Shown here: positions 18,396 to 26,928 of the stretch, in pieces | Layout of the letters: each line of letters opens with the position of its first letter | Position numbering within the stretch: the first letter of the stretch is position 1 | Source of the DNA: Thermogemmatispora tikiterensis | Lineage (GTDB): Bacteria; Chloroflexota; Ktedonobacteria; Ktedonobacterales; Ktedonobacteraceae | Direction of reading: 5' to 3' | DNA: 37,390 bases | NCBI RefSeq assembly: GCF_003268475.1 | Contig: NZ_MCIF01000002.1 | Span: 5,912,818 to 5,950,207, forward strand | Notes under the pieces: model-generated | Seen by the model: only the letters and a program-made list of their open reading frames with translations | Databases searched by the model: none | What the model was told of the DNA's origin: nothing | Position numbers and translations under genes: made by a program

Positions 18396-18454
18396 AATGT
18401 TTTATGTAGGTAAACATTTTTAGTGAGTATAGCATAGGGATGGCCTCTTTGCAA
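18396..18454 (-). promoter_or_regulatory. Promoter and candidate operator of the XRE-hyuA-hyuB operon
   Basis: On the minus strand TTGCAA (18454-18449) and TATACT (18431-18426) are 17 nt apart, a fair sigma-70-type promoter. Just downstream of the predicted start lies AATGTTT (18396-18402) / AAACATT (18412-18418), a perfect 7-bp inverted repeat with a 9-nt spacer. Its position would let a bound repressor block initiation, fitting autoregulation by the XRE-cupin protein. Confidence 0.5.
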
Positions 18455-18548
18455 GAGGGGCGGCTCCGTAAAATAGCTGATAAGCCTGTCTTCCTGGAAG
18501 CTTCGCCTGAAGACGCACCAAATGAGATAGCCATTCGCTGCTCCCCCC

Positions 18549-18578
18549 TTGACATATCCTCTGACCAGGTGGTAAGAT
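18549..18578 (+). promoter_or_regulatory. Promoter of the TetR-MFS operon
   Basis: A consensus -35 TTGACA (18549-18554) is followed after 18 nt by TAAGAT (18573-18578) as -10. The tandem operator begins three bases further on. The transcript would have a leader of about 100 nt before the TetR start codon, which has an excellent TGAGGAGGTG binding site. Confidence 0.6.
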
Positions 18579-18580
18579 TC

Positions 18581-18608
18581 TGACTGTCCGGTCATGACTG
18601 ACCGGTCA
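18581..18608 (+). promoter_or_regulatory. Tandem 14-bp operator, probably for the TetR repressor
   Basis: TGACTGTCCGGTCA and TGACTGACCGGTCA follow each other without a gap and differ at one base. Each contains the palindrome-like core CCGG flanked by TGAC/GTCA halves; the second includes the perfect palindrome TGACCGGTCA. The pair covers the expected transcription start of the TetR-MFS promoter. Two repressor dimers on abutting half-sites, as known for some TetR-family proteins, would fit. Confidence 0.65.
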
Positions 18609-18685
18609 AAGTTCTTCGCTGTGGTCATTTTCTATAAAGTCAGTCAGACTGTGTACCATCGGTCAACGAATGAGGAGGTGCACTG

Positions 18686-19327
18686 ATGCCACCTTCGACC
18701 GCGCCGCGCTCATGGAAGGAGAAGCAGCGGCAGGAACGCGAGGCGCTCATCTTGCAGACCGCGGAGGAGGTCTTCTGTGAGAAAGGCTACCACGAGACCT
18801 CGATCGATGAGATCGCCGCGCGCGTGGGAATCGCCAAGGGGACGGTCTACCTGCATTTCCCGAGCAAAGAGGACCTGCTCGTCGCCCTCTTTCGCCGGGA
18901 TACTGAGCAGGTGATCTCGGAAGTGGAGGCCATCGCTTCGTCTCCCGGCTGCTCGGCGCGCGAGAAGTTGGAAGCAATTCTGCACCTTCTCTACGGTGAA
19001 TTGTTTAAAAAACGTACTCGTTTGTTCTATAGCATATATAACAGTCCAGAGATGCGCATCCTACTGGAGAAGAAAAAGGAGATGGGCGCTCACTGGGGGC
19101 AGCTCACGCACTGCCTCGAAGAGCTGCTTGCTGAAGGGCAGGCCGCCGGTGAGTTCGATCCCGAGCTGCCGACCAGCGTCATGCTCAGCCTCTTCCTGAA
19201 CCTGGTGTCGGTGCGCGGCTATGAGCGGCTGGTGGGACAGGAGGGCCTGGCGCCCGCCGAAGTGGTGCGCTATCTCGCTCGCATTTACTTTAAGGGAATC
19301 GCTGCTGAGCACAAGCCAAGTTGCTGA
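18686..19327 (+). CDS. TetR-family transcriptional repressor
   Basis: The 213-residue protein has a classical TetR DNA-binding domain: ILQTAEEVFCEKGYHETSID, then EIAARVGIAKGTVYLHFPSKEDLL, within residues 22-66. A C-terminal ligand domain of about 140 residues resembles TetR_C types with a helical RLFYSIYNSPEMR segment. The start ATG 18686 is set by the strong TGAGGAGGTG sequence. The MFS exporter gene follows after 40 nt, and a promoter with a tandem operator precedes it. The simplest model is a drug-responsive repressor controlling itself and the pump. Confidence 0.93.
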   Translation: MPPSTAPRSWKEKQRQEREALILQTAEEVFCEKGYHETSIDEIAARVGIAKGTVYLHFPSKEDLLVALFRRDTEQVISEVEAIASSPGCSAREKLEAILHLLYGELFKKRTRLFYSIYNSPEMRILLEKKKEMGAHWGQLTHCLEELLAEGQAAGEFDPELPTSVMLSLFLNLVSVRGYERLVGQEGLAPAEVVRYLARIYFKGIAAEHKPSC

Positions 19328-19367
19328 TGGTGGCGATTGCGGAAGAGAGAGGAGAGAAGTTACTTCT

Positions 19368-21149
19368 ATGGACTCGATAACGCCTCCGTCGGGACAGGGT
19401 CCGACGATGGAAAGGCTCTCTGTTGAGGGGTCGCAGGCCGGTGAGGCTGCGGCCAGCGCCGCCAGTCCGTTGCTCACGGCACAGGCGGCAGCGCAGGAGC
19501 AGCCGCGCTTTTCGGCGCGTGAAACGGTGCTGACAATGGCTGGTGTGCTGATGGTGATGCTGCTGGCCTCGCTGGATCAGACGATTGTCTCAACGGCCAT
19601 GCCACGCATCATCGCCGAGCTACAGGGCTTCGATCGCTATACCTGGGTCTCCACGGCCTACCTGCTGGCCTCGACGGTCATGGTCCCAATCTATGGAAAG
19701 CTTTCGGACCTGGTGGGCCGCAAGCCGATTTTCCTGTTTGGTGTGGTGGTTTTCCTGATCGGCTCGGCTCTCTCGGGGGCGGCCCAGTCGATGAATCAGC
19801 TGATCGCCTTCCGCGCCTTCCAGGGGCTGGGCGCCGGCGCGCTTCTGCCGATTGCAATGGCCATCGTCGGTGACCTCTTTACGCCGCGGGAGCGTGGCAA
19901 GTGGCAGGGTCTGACTGGGGCTATCTGGGGCCTGTCCTCGATCATTGGCCCGACGCTCGGTGGCTGGATTACGCAGAATACGAGCTGGCGCTGGGTCTTC
20001 TATGTCAATCTGCCGATCGGTATTCTGGCCCTGTTGGTCTTGATCTTCTTGATGCCAGCCCTGCGGGGCAGGAATCGTCAGGTCTCGATCGACTACCTGG
20101 GCGCTGTCTTACTGGTGCTGGGCGCCTTGCCACTGCTGCTCGGCTTCTCGCTGGCCGGCGATCAGTACGACTGGCTCTCACCGCAGATCCTCGGCTTGCT
20201 GGCCGGCGCTGTGGTCTTCTTGACGGCTTTCCTGCTCTATGAGGCCCAACTGGAGCGCCGTCAGGGCCAGCCCATTATTGAACCCGGCCTGTTTAAGAAT
20301 AGCATCTTTACGGTCAGTACGATCGTGACCGTCATCTTCGGCATGGGCCTCTTCGGCAGCGTCTTCTTCATCCCGCTCTTTGTCCAGGGGGTGGTGGGGA
20401 CCACAGCCACCAACAGCGGGCTGATCCTGACGCCGCTGATGCTGACCTCCGTAGTCGGCAGTGTCCTCTCCGGTCAGCTTGTCTCTCGTATTGGTAAATA
20501 CAAATGGATCGCCATCACGGGGATGGCCATCAGTGTGGTCGGCTCCTACCTGCTGACGCGCCTGGATGTTCACTCCACGAATACGGATGTCCTGGTAGCC
20601 ATGCTGGTTCTGGGGCTGGGCATGGGCTTCGGCATGTCGCTCTATACGCTGGTGGTGCAGAATGCCATGCCGGTGCACAAGATCGGCCAGGCGACCTCTG
20701 CTCTGGTCTTTTTCCGCCAGATTGGGGCCACTGTTGGCCTGGCGGCCATGGGATCGATCATGACCTCGGCCTACCAGCCTGCCTTTGATCAGGCTCTGCC
20801 GGTGGCGGTGAAGCAGCTAGTGCCGGCTCGCTTCCTCGCGGCCTTTAATAATCCCGAGATTCTGCTCTCGGATAGCGCCCAGCAGCAACTGCAGCACGCC
20901 GCGGCGGCCTTTGGACCGCAGGGGCAGCGGCTACTGGCGGTCATCCTGGAGGCAGTCAAGACGGGCCTGGCCCAGGGCATCCACAATGTCTTTGTCCTGA
21001 GCTTCGGGCTGATGGTCGTGGCCCTGGTCGCAGTCTTCTTCCTGAAGGAGATCAAGCTGCGCGACCGGCGGCGTCCTCAGCCGCAGGAGGCTGGCCAGGG
21101 CCAGGAGGTGACAGCGCCCGAGGCAGGCGAGCTGGTCGGCCTGATTTAG
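19368..21149 (+). CDS. MFS multidrug exporter, DHA2 (EmrB/QacA) family, 14 TM
   Basis: This 593-residue proton-coupled exporter has family motifs in the expected order. LASLDQTIVSTAMPRIIAEL is motif D1 in the first membrane helix. GKLSDLVGRKPIFLFG is motif A between helices 2 and 3. GLSSIIGPTLGGWI is motif C in helix 5. Around 14 hydrophobic helices follow, and the C-terminus is polar and Gln/Pro-rich. The first 45 residues are soluble and low in complexity. ATG 19368 was preferred because AGAGAGGAGAGAAG lies upstream and it clears the TetR gene; a Met 13 codons later is an alternative. It is in an operon with tetR, so a toxic-compound efflux role under TetR control is likely; the substrate is unknown. 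Confidence 0.9.
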   Translation: MDSITPPSGQGPTMERLSVEGSQAGEAAASAASPLLTAQAAAQEQPRFSARETVLTMAGVLMVMLLASLDQTIVSTAMPRIIAELQGFDRYTWVSTAYLLASTVMVPIYGKLSDLVGRKPIFLFGVVVFLIGSALSGAAQSMNQLIAFRAFQGLGAGALLPIAMAIVGDLFTPRERGKWQGLTGAIWGLSSIIGPTLGGWITQNTSWRWVFYVNLPIGILALLVLIFLMPALRGRNRQVSIDYLGAVLLVLGALPLLLGFSLAGDQYDWLSPQILGLLAGAVVFLTAFLLYEAQLERRQGQPIIEPGLFKNSIFTVSTIVTVIFGMGLFGSVFFIPLFVQGVVGTTATNSGLILTPLMLTSVVGSVLSGQLVSRIGKYKWIAITGMAISVVGSYLLTRLDVHSTNTDVLVAMLVLGLGMGFGMSLYTLVVQNAMPVHKIGQATSALVFFRQIGATVGLAAMGSIMTSAYQPAFDQALPVAVKQLVPARFLAAFNNPEILLSDSAQQQLQHAAAAFGPQGQRLLAVILEAVKTGLAQGIHNVFVLSFGLMVVALVAVFFLKEIKLRDRRRPQPQEAGQGQEVTAPEAGELVGLI

Positions 21150-21212
21150 CAGTCTTCCTTCTCTTCTGGTCTTGCTTTGTCTCGCCTTGCCGGTGTCTTC
21201 CCCTCATCGATC

Positions 21213-21255
21213 CACGAGAGGGCGGAGCGGGATATCCCCACTTCGCCCTCTCGTG
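21213..21255. terminator. Bidirectional terminator between MFS and PucR-type genes
   Basis: CACGAGAGGGCG (21213-21224) and CGCCCTCTCGTG (21244-21255) form a perfect 12-bp stem with a 19-nt loop. It lies between the converging ends of the MFS gene (21149) and the PucR-type regulator (21282). On the plus strand CTTTGTCTTGCTC follows, which is moderately T-rich. Confidence 0.65.
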
Positions 21256-21281
21256 CTTTGTCTTGCTCTGCTGGCCGCGAG

Positions 21282-23378
21282 CTAGGGCACGTTGTTGCGC
21301 AGCTTATAGACTTTGATCGCTACCTGCAAACTGAGCCAGTTACTGCGGTCCTGCAGGTCGATATCGCACAGCGATTGCAGACGCTCCAGGCGCTGGATCA
21401 AGGTATTTCTGTGCACAAAGAGGCGGCTCGACGTTTTGGTCAGGTTGCCGGCGCATTCCAGATAGGTCTCCAGGGTAGAGAGCAGCTCGGTGCCCTTGCG
21501 GTGATCATAGTGGGCGATGCGGGCAATCTGATCCTGGTAACTATCGCGCAGGTCATCCATGCGCGCGATCTTGTAGAGATAGCGATAGATGCCCAGGTCA
21601 TTGAAGTGGGTCACACCGTCGCCATTGAGGCTGCGGCCCATCTGGAGGGCCTCGCGGGCCTCGGCAGCGCTGCGGCGATAGTCGGCGAGCTGCTGACAGG
21701 GATTGCCGATGCCGGCGGCCACATGCAAGGGCTGTTCCTGGTGGATCTGGTGGATCAGCTCGCGTAGCCAGCTCTTGAGGCGTGCGTTGCTGCCTGGGCT
21801 GAGGGTGGCCAGTTGGGAGGTGGAGGTGGAAGGCTCGCCCTCTTGTCTCAGGCGAACCAGGCAGGTCAGGGTACGTTCCTGCTCGTAGAGTAGCGAACCG
21901 GGGTAAGCCTCCTGCAGGCGGCGCCGGATCAGACTGCAGGTCCGCTTATAGGCTGTCTGGCGTTCCTCCTCGCTCAATGACCAGCGCGGGCTGGGGCCAG
22001 TGTTGCTCTCTGCGGGGAGCAGCTCAAAGAGCACCACGACATGCGGGCGTTCCAGGTCGCAGCCGAGCAGCTTTGCACGCTGCTTGAGCGCCTCCTCCGA
22101 CTCGTACGCGCCGCCGAGCAGCTCATCGAAGAAGGCCTTCACCAGATTCTTCTGGGTCAATAAATCGACCAGCTGGCTATTTTTAATGGCAATGGCGGCC
22201 TGATTGGCGATGGTGCTCAGGAGGGCCTGGTCCTCGGGGCTGGGGCGCCGTGCCTTGCGGAAATAGCAGTTAATCAGCCCCAGGTGCTCCGTGCCCGAGA
22301 CCAGGGGAGCCGAGAGCAGCGTCCGATGCTGACCATCCTTCAGCGGGTTGAAGCCCTCGAAGGTCTGCGTCTGATAGTCTCCGCCCTGGAGGCCGGGACC
22401 GGGAGCACTATCGAGCAGACAGGGCGTCGTTGCGGTAGGGGGAGGAAGCGGACCAGGGCCGCCGCTGCTGGCACCTGCTGGGGCGCTCCCGCCCGGCTCG
22501 CGCAGGGCCTCCAGGGCGGAGCGCTCTGCCTCCAGAGATTGCAGCGGCGGATGCTCACGCTCCGTCAGCCCTGAAGCCACGGCCCGCACCGTGAGCCGGC
22601 CTCGCGCCTGATCCACCAGCATAATCACACACAGATCGGCCTCCATAATTTGCGCTGTGAGCGCGGCCAGCGAGCGCAGCATCTCATCGAGGTAGAGGCT
22701 GGAGCTGATCGTCTGGCTGAGCACCGAGAGGCTCGTGAGAATATTCAGCTTGCGTCGCGTATGCTCATAGAGCCGGGCATTCTCGATGGCGCCTGCCACC
22801 AGGGCCGCCGTATTGCAGACAAAGCGCTGCTGCTCCTCGTTGAAGGTGGCCGGGGCGGCGGTATTCATCGACAGGACGCCGATCAGCTGGCGCTCACGGC
22901 TGACAATGGGGACCGTCATCACCGACTGGAATTCCTCGCGGTCCAGCTCCGGCACTATGTAAAAGCGGGGATCACTGCGCGCCTGCTCTTTGAGAATCAC
23001 CGGCTCTAGCGTGGTCGCGACCCAGCCGGCGATGCCCTGGCCCAGGGCCAGCTCGACCTTGCCAACGAAGCGCGCATACGGCTCGCTGGCGCTTGCCAGC
23101 ACGAGGCGCTCATGTTCAGGGTCGTAGAGGTAGAGAAAGGCGGCGTGGCAGGAGACAGCGCGCACAATGGCATCGACAAGACGGTGCAAGATCTCGTCGA
23201 GCTTGAGCGTCGAGCCAACAGCAGCAATAATCTCGTTGAGGAGCGCGTACTCTTGCGACTTCGTCGCCAGGACCTCGCGCAGCCGGCTGTTCTCTCGTCG
23301 TAGCTCCTCCAGCTCGTGGTTTTCCTGCTCCGCCTGGCGTTTGCTCCCGGCGCGAGCCGGGGCTGTTCTGGATACCAT
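21282..23378 (-). CDS. GAF-GAF-PucR/CdaR-type transcriptional regulator
   Basis: The 698-residue protein begins with a short charged coiled coil (about residues 18-45, LEELRRENSRLREVLATKSQ). Two GAF domains follow (about 50-200 and 215-405), separated internally by a Pro/Gly-rich linker. A CdaR-type central domain (about 420-600) comes next, and the protein ends in the PucR C-terminal helix-turn-helix (ETYLECAGNLTKTSSRLFVH, then RNTLIQRLERLQ, about 630-675). PucR and CdaR proteins regulate purine, allantoin and sugar-acid use. The gene is divergent from an NCS1 permease and a CodA-type deaminase, so control of nucleobase uptake and deamination is the obvious proposal. No GGDEF catalytic signature is seen. 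Confidence 0.88.
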   Translation of the reverse strand: MVSRTAPARAGSKRQAEQENHELEELRRENSRLREVLATKSQEYALLNEIIAAVGSTLKLDEILHRLVDAIVRAVSCHAAFLYLYDPEHERLVLASASEPYARFVGKVELALGQGIAGWVATTLEPVILKEQARSDPRFYIVPELDREEFQSVMTVPIVSRERQLIGVLSMNTAAPATFNEEQQRFVCNTAALVAGAIENARLYEHTRRKLNILTSLSVLSQTISSSLYLDEMLRSLAALTAQIMEADLCVIMLVDQARGRLTVRAVASGLTEREHPPLQSLEAERSALEALREPGGSAPAGASSGGPGPLPPPTATTPCLLDSAPGPGLQGGDYQTQTFEGFNPLKDGQHRTLLSAPLVSGTEHLGLINCYFRKARRPSPEDQALLSTIANQAAIAIKNSQLVDLLTQKNLVKAFFDELLGGAYESEEALKQRAKLLGCDLERPHVVVLFELLPAESNTGPSPRWSLSEEERQTAYKRTCSLIRRRLQEAYPGSLLYEQERTLTCLVRLRQEGEPSTSTSQLATLSPGSNARLKSWLRELIHQIHQEQPLHVAAGIGNPCQQLADYRRSAAEAREALQMGRSLNGDGVTHFNDLGIYRYLYKIARMDDLRDSYQDQIARIAHYDHRKGTELLSTLETYLECAGNLTKTSSRLFVHRNTLIQRLERLQSLCDIDLQDRSNWLSLQVAIKVYKLRNNVP

Positions 23379-23679
23379 GCCGACCTCCTGATGGACAGAG
23401 ATAGCTGCTGCATCCTGCGCTGCGGCTGACGGACCCGCTGCCCATGCATTGGCTTAGGCGTTCGCCCGCCCCCTCGCGTGCGTCGTCGGCAGCCGACAGA
23501 CGTATGATGTCTATATGTGTGCATTGTAACTACTCTATGTGAGGAGCGTCTAGGGTAGCGGACTCCTTTCCCTGGTCAAAGCTGCCCATGAGCATTTATG
23601 GCTTTTTTATACGGCTCTCTTCCGTGGAAGCTGCTCGCCCTGACTGGCTTCAACGAGCGAGCTGCCAGGAGAGGAGACC

Positions 23680-23709
23680 GTGACAGGGAGAGGGCGATGC
23701 TGATATAAT
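23680..23709 (+). promoter_or_regulatory. Extended -10 promoter upstream of the permease gene
   Basis: GTGACA (23680-23685) is 18 nt from a perfect TATAAT (23704-23709), which is preceded by TGa as in extended -10 promoters. It would give a leader of roughly 240 nt before the permease start at 23955. The leader has small hairpins such as GAGCT-ggaatt-AGCTC (23711-23726) but no riboswitch I recognise. The spacer 23379-23680 towards the PucR-type gene shows no further gene. Confidence 0.55.
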
Positions 23710-23954
23710 AGAGCTGGAATTAGCTCATCCTTCGTGCGCTCCGGAGAGGCGGCCAGGTGGTTCAGCTTGCTCTCCAGACACCTCTTTATCTGTGCCGAAT
23801 GCCGCCCAACGCAAGGTTCTCCCAGGGTGCCTCCTGCGGTGGAATGGCGCAACGCGAGCGAGGAAGGTCGAGGATGACAGCCCTTTCAGCGCGCGAAACT
23901 CGCACGTGAGCGAACGAGGAGCGTCCCACTAGTTTTTCTCCAGGAGATAGCAGT

Positions 23955-25334
23955 ATGTCTGACATCGTCACTATTCCTGAAGAACGGGGCATTGAGATTC
24001 ATGGTATTGAACGGGTGGCCCCCACTGCTCGCACTCATGTGCGCATCTTTGACAATTTCACCATGTGGCTCTCAGCCAACCTGGTGATCTCGACGGTGGC
24101 TCTGGGGGCCCTGGCCAACCAGGTCTTTGGGCTGGGCTTCTGGGATGGTCTGGCCGTGATTGTGATCTTCAATGCCCTGGGCGTGCTTCCCGTCGCCTTC
24201 TTCTCGACGCTTGGTCCCAAACTCGGCCTGCGCCAGATGACCATCTCGCGCTTCTCCTTCGGTTGGGTCGGGGGCATTGTGATGGCCCTCTTCAATGTCG
24301 CGGCCTGCATTGGCTGGTCGGCGGTCAATGTCATTGTGGGTGGCCAGCTGGTAGCGGCCCTGAGCAACGGCGCGATTCCGCGCTGGGCCGGTATTCTGGT
24401 CATTGCCCTGCTGACCACCCTTGTCAGTATCTATGGCTATCGCTACGTTCATCGCTACGAGCGCTTCGCCTGGATTCCTATGGCCATTATCTTCGCCATC
24501 ATGACGGTGGTGGCGGCGCCGCATATGAAAATCGTGCCAACGCCGGCGGTGAACGCGGCCTGGTTCGCCTCGCTAATCTCCTTCGGTGGAGCGATCTACG
24601 GCTTTGCTACCGGCTGGAGTTCCTACGCTGCTGACTACAATGTCCGGCAGCCGGAGGAAACGCCGGCCAGCCGCGTCTTCTGGCTGACCTTTCTAGGGGT
24701 CTTTCTGCCCTGCGTGGCCCTGGAGACCCTGGGCATGCTCCTGACGAGCTGGATTCCCAAGGGCGGCGGCGATCTACTGGCCGGGGTGTTGCAGCCTTTA
24801 GGCGGCTTCGGGACCGTCTTGCTGGTCCTGCTGGCTCTCAGTGTGGTGGCCAACAACATCCCCAACGATTACAGCCTTGGTCTCTCGATCCAGGTCGTTG
24901 GCAGATCCCTGCAGCGGGTGCCGCGCGCTGTCTGGACCCTGATCGGCGCGGTGATTTATGTGGCGATCGCCCTGCCGGCGGCACAGAATTTCAACCAGAC
25001 GCTGGAAAATTTCCTCCTGCTGATTGCCTACTGGCTTGGCCCGTGGTCGATTATCCTGATCCTGGAACACTTTGTCTTTCGCCACGGCGTCTATAATGTC
25101 GATGACTGGAATACGCCTGAGAAGCTGCCCATCGGCTGGGCGGCCCTGGTGGCGATGGTTATCGGCCTGATCGGCGTGGCCCTGGGGGCCGCGCAGGTCT
25201 ACTATGTCGGCCCGCTGGCGAGGCTGGTCAACCCGCCCTATGGCATGGATATCGGCTTCGAGCTAGGCATTGTCCTGGCCGCGATCGCCTATCTGCTCCT
25301 GCGCCCCATTGAGCTACGCCAGACTGGGCGCTGA
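23955..25334 (+). CDS. NCS1-family purine/cytosine (or allantoin/hydantoin) permease
   Basis: This 459-residue integral membrane protein has about 12 hydrophobic helices and NCS1 signatures. These are the N-terminal FDNFTMWLSANLVISTVALGAL, the helix-3 region GPKLGLRQMTISRFSFGW, then GWSSYAADYNVRQP and the helix-8 region VVANNIPNDYSLGLS. NCS1 carriers import cytosine, purines, allantoin, hydantoins or thiamine with protons or sodium. The N-terminal soluble stretch ISMEIHGIERV-like segment (EERGIEIHGIERVAPTART) is typical of the purine-cytosine permease branch. Start ATG 23955 has CAGGAGA upstream. It precedes a CodA-type deaminase and is divergent from a PucR-type regulator, so nucleobase uptake is the likely role. 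Confidence 0.88.
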   Translation: MSDIVTIPEERGIEIHGIERVAPTARTHVRIFDNFTMWLSANLVISTVALGALANQVFGLGFWDGLAVIVIFNALGVLPVAFFSTLGPKLGLRQMTISRFSFGWVGGIVMALFNVAACIGWSAVNVIVGGQLVAALSNGAIPRWAGILVIALLTTLVSIYGYRYVHRYERFAWIPMAIIFAIMTVVAAPHMKIVPTPAVNAAWFASLISFGGAIYGFATGWSSYAADYNVRQPEETPASRVFWLTFLGVFLPCVALETLGMLLTSWIPKGGGDLLAGVLQPLGGFGTVLLVLLALSVVANNIPNDYSLGLSIQVVGRSLQRVPRAVWTLIGAVIYVAIALPAAQNFNQTLENFLLLIAYWLGPWSIILILEHFVFRHGVYNVDDWNTPEKLPIGWAALVAMVIGLIGVALGAAQVYYVGPLARLVNPPYGMDIGFELGIVLAAIAYLLLRPIELRQTGR

Positions 25335-25430
25335 GCGCCGGGCTGACAAGCGGGCCTGAGCGAGATGGCTTTCCCTCCCGTGGACCCCTCTGAGCAGAGA
25401 GGGAGGTGAACGGGGGAAGGTATTCACCCT

Positions 25431-25478
25431 GGGGCAGGCGGACGATGGGCAAGAGAGCAGCCACAGGTCGCCTGCCCC
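25431..25478 (+). terminator. Stem-loop with T-rich tail between permease and deaminase genes
   Basis: GGGGCAGGCG (25431-25440) and CGCCTGCCCC (25469-25478) form a perfect 10-bp stem, followed by TCTTTGCTGTTT. It sits about 100 nt after the permease stop and 130 nt before the deaminase start. It could terminate or attenuate read-through into the deaminase gene. An extra CCTCTG/CAGAG hairpin lies just upstream (about 25385-25402). No clear separate promoter for the deaminase is visible. Confidence 0.55.
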
Positions 25479-25611
25479 TCTTTGCTGTTTCCGGGACGGC
25501 CTCTGAGCGTTCTGCCAGACTCGCCTGCTCGCTAGTGGTCGTGTGTCGCCGTTCCCTGTTCATGCTCCTCCTTTCTGGCGAGTTCCATCACACACTTGAC
25601 GAGGAAGAACG

Positions 25612-26928
25612 ATGCACTACGACTTGATTGTGCGCCATGCACGTCTCCACCGCAGAGAGACGCTCGTTGACCTTGCCGTGCAAGGTGGGCGCTTTGTCTG
25701 TATCGCTCCCGAGCTGTCCACGGACACCGCGGCGCGCGAGATCGAGGCCGCAGGGCGCCTGGTCTCGCCGCCTTTTATTGATGCCCATGTCCACCTTGAT
25801 GCAGTCCTCACGGTAGGCCAGCCCCGCTACAACAGTAGCGGCACCTTGCTGGAAGGGATTCAGATCTGGAGCGAGCGCAAGCCCTCTCTGAGCCACGAGG
25901 ACGTCAAGCGCCGCGCCCTGGAGGCTATTCGCTGGGAGGTCGCTCAGGGTACCCTCTACATTCGCAGCCATGTCGACGTCTGCGATCCCTCTCTAACGGC
26001 TCTGCGCGCCCTGCTGGAAGTGCGCGAGGAGGTGCGCGACATCTGTGAGCTGCAGCTGGTGGCCTTTCCGCAGGATGGCATCTTCTCCTTCCCCAATGGT
26101 CAGGAACTGATGCGTCGCGCCCTGGAACTGGGCTGCGATCTGGTCGGCGGCATTCCCCACTATGAGTGGACGCGCGATCTCGGCGTTGAGGATGTGCGCT
26201 ATGCTTTCGCCCTGGCGCGCGAATTCAATCGCGACATTGACTGTCACTGTGATGAGACCGACGATCCCCATTCCCGCTTTACGGAAGTGATGGCGGCGGA
26301 GACTCTCAGCGCCGGCTGGCAGGGGCGGGTGACAGCCAGCCACTGCACAGCCATGCATTCTTACGATAATGCCTATGCTTTCAAGCTGCTGCGCCTGCTG
26401 GCACAGGCCAGGGTCAATGTCATTGCCAATCCTTTCGATAATGTGGTCCTGCAGGGCCGCTTTGACACCTATCCGAAGCGCCGCGGCCTGGCGCGCGTCA
26501 AGGAGCTGCTGGAGGCCGGGGTGACGGTGGCGCTCGGCCACGACTCGATCATGGACCCCTGGTTTCCGCTTGGGCGCGGCGACATGCTGGCCGCGGCTCA
26601 GCTTGCCCTTTTGCTCTGCCATATGAGCGGCTACGAAGAAATTAATACCGTGCTGGATCTGATCACCACCCAGGCGGCGCGCGTCTTGCGCATCGAGGAT
26701 CGCTATGGGATCGAAGAGGGGAAGCCTGCCGATTTCGTGCTGCTCGATGCCCCTTCGGCTTTTGAAGCCCTGCGCCTGCTGCCGGCGCGCCTGCACGTTT
26801 TCAAAGGGGGGCGGGAGGTGGCGACAACGACGCCAGCTCGCAGCCTGCTGCGCCGCGAGGGTGAGGCCGAGGGTAGTGAGGTCACCTTTCGCCTTCCGCC
26901 CGCCTGGTCAGTCTCCGCGGAAGATTAA
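25612..26928 (+). CDS. codA: CodA-type cytosine (possibly 5-methylcytosine) deaminase
   Basis: This 438-residue amidohydrolase aligns end to end with E. coli CodA. Metal and catalytic residues are intact: His59 and His61 (DAHVHLD), Gln154 (VAFPQDG), His212 and Glu215 (DCHCDE), His244 (TASHCTAMHSY) and Asp311. Trp317 of the substrate lid is also present. The residue after the catalytic Asp, Asp314 in E. coli CodA, is Ser312 here (LGHDSIMDPW). In published work on CodA homologues, loss of this aspartate marked enzymes that accept 5-methylcytosine, so that activity is plausible. Creatinine, which some CodA-like enzymes deaminate, is another option. The gene follows an NCS1 permease; its stop overlaps the convergent membrane-protein gene. 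Confidence 0.9.
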   Translation: MHYDLIVRHARLHRRETLVDLAVQGGRFVCIAPELSTDTAAREIEAAGRLVSPPFIDAHVHLDAVLTVGQPRYNSSGTLLEGIQIWSERKPSLSHEDVKRRALEAIRWEVAQGTLYIRSHVDVCDPSLTALRALLEVREEVRDICELQLVAFPQDGIFSFPNGQELMRRALELGCDLVGGIPHYEWTRDLGVEDVRYAFALAREFNRDIDCHCDETDDPHSRFTEVMAAETLSAGWQGRVTASHCTAMHSYDNAYAFKLLRLLAQARVNVIANPFDNVVLQGRFDTYPKRRGLARVKELLEAGVTVALGHDSIMDPWFPLGRGDMLAAAQLALLLCHMSGYEEINTVLDLITTQAARVLRIEDRYGIEEGKPADFVLLDAPSAFEALRLLPARLHVFKGGREVATTTPARSLLRREGEAEGSEVTFRLPPAWSVSAED

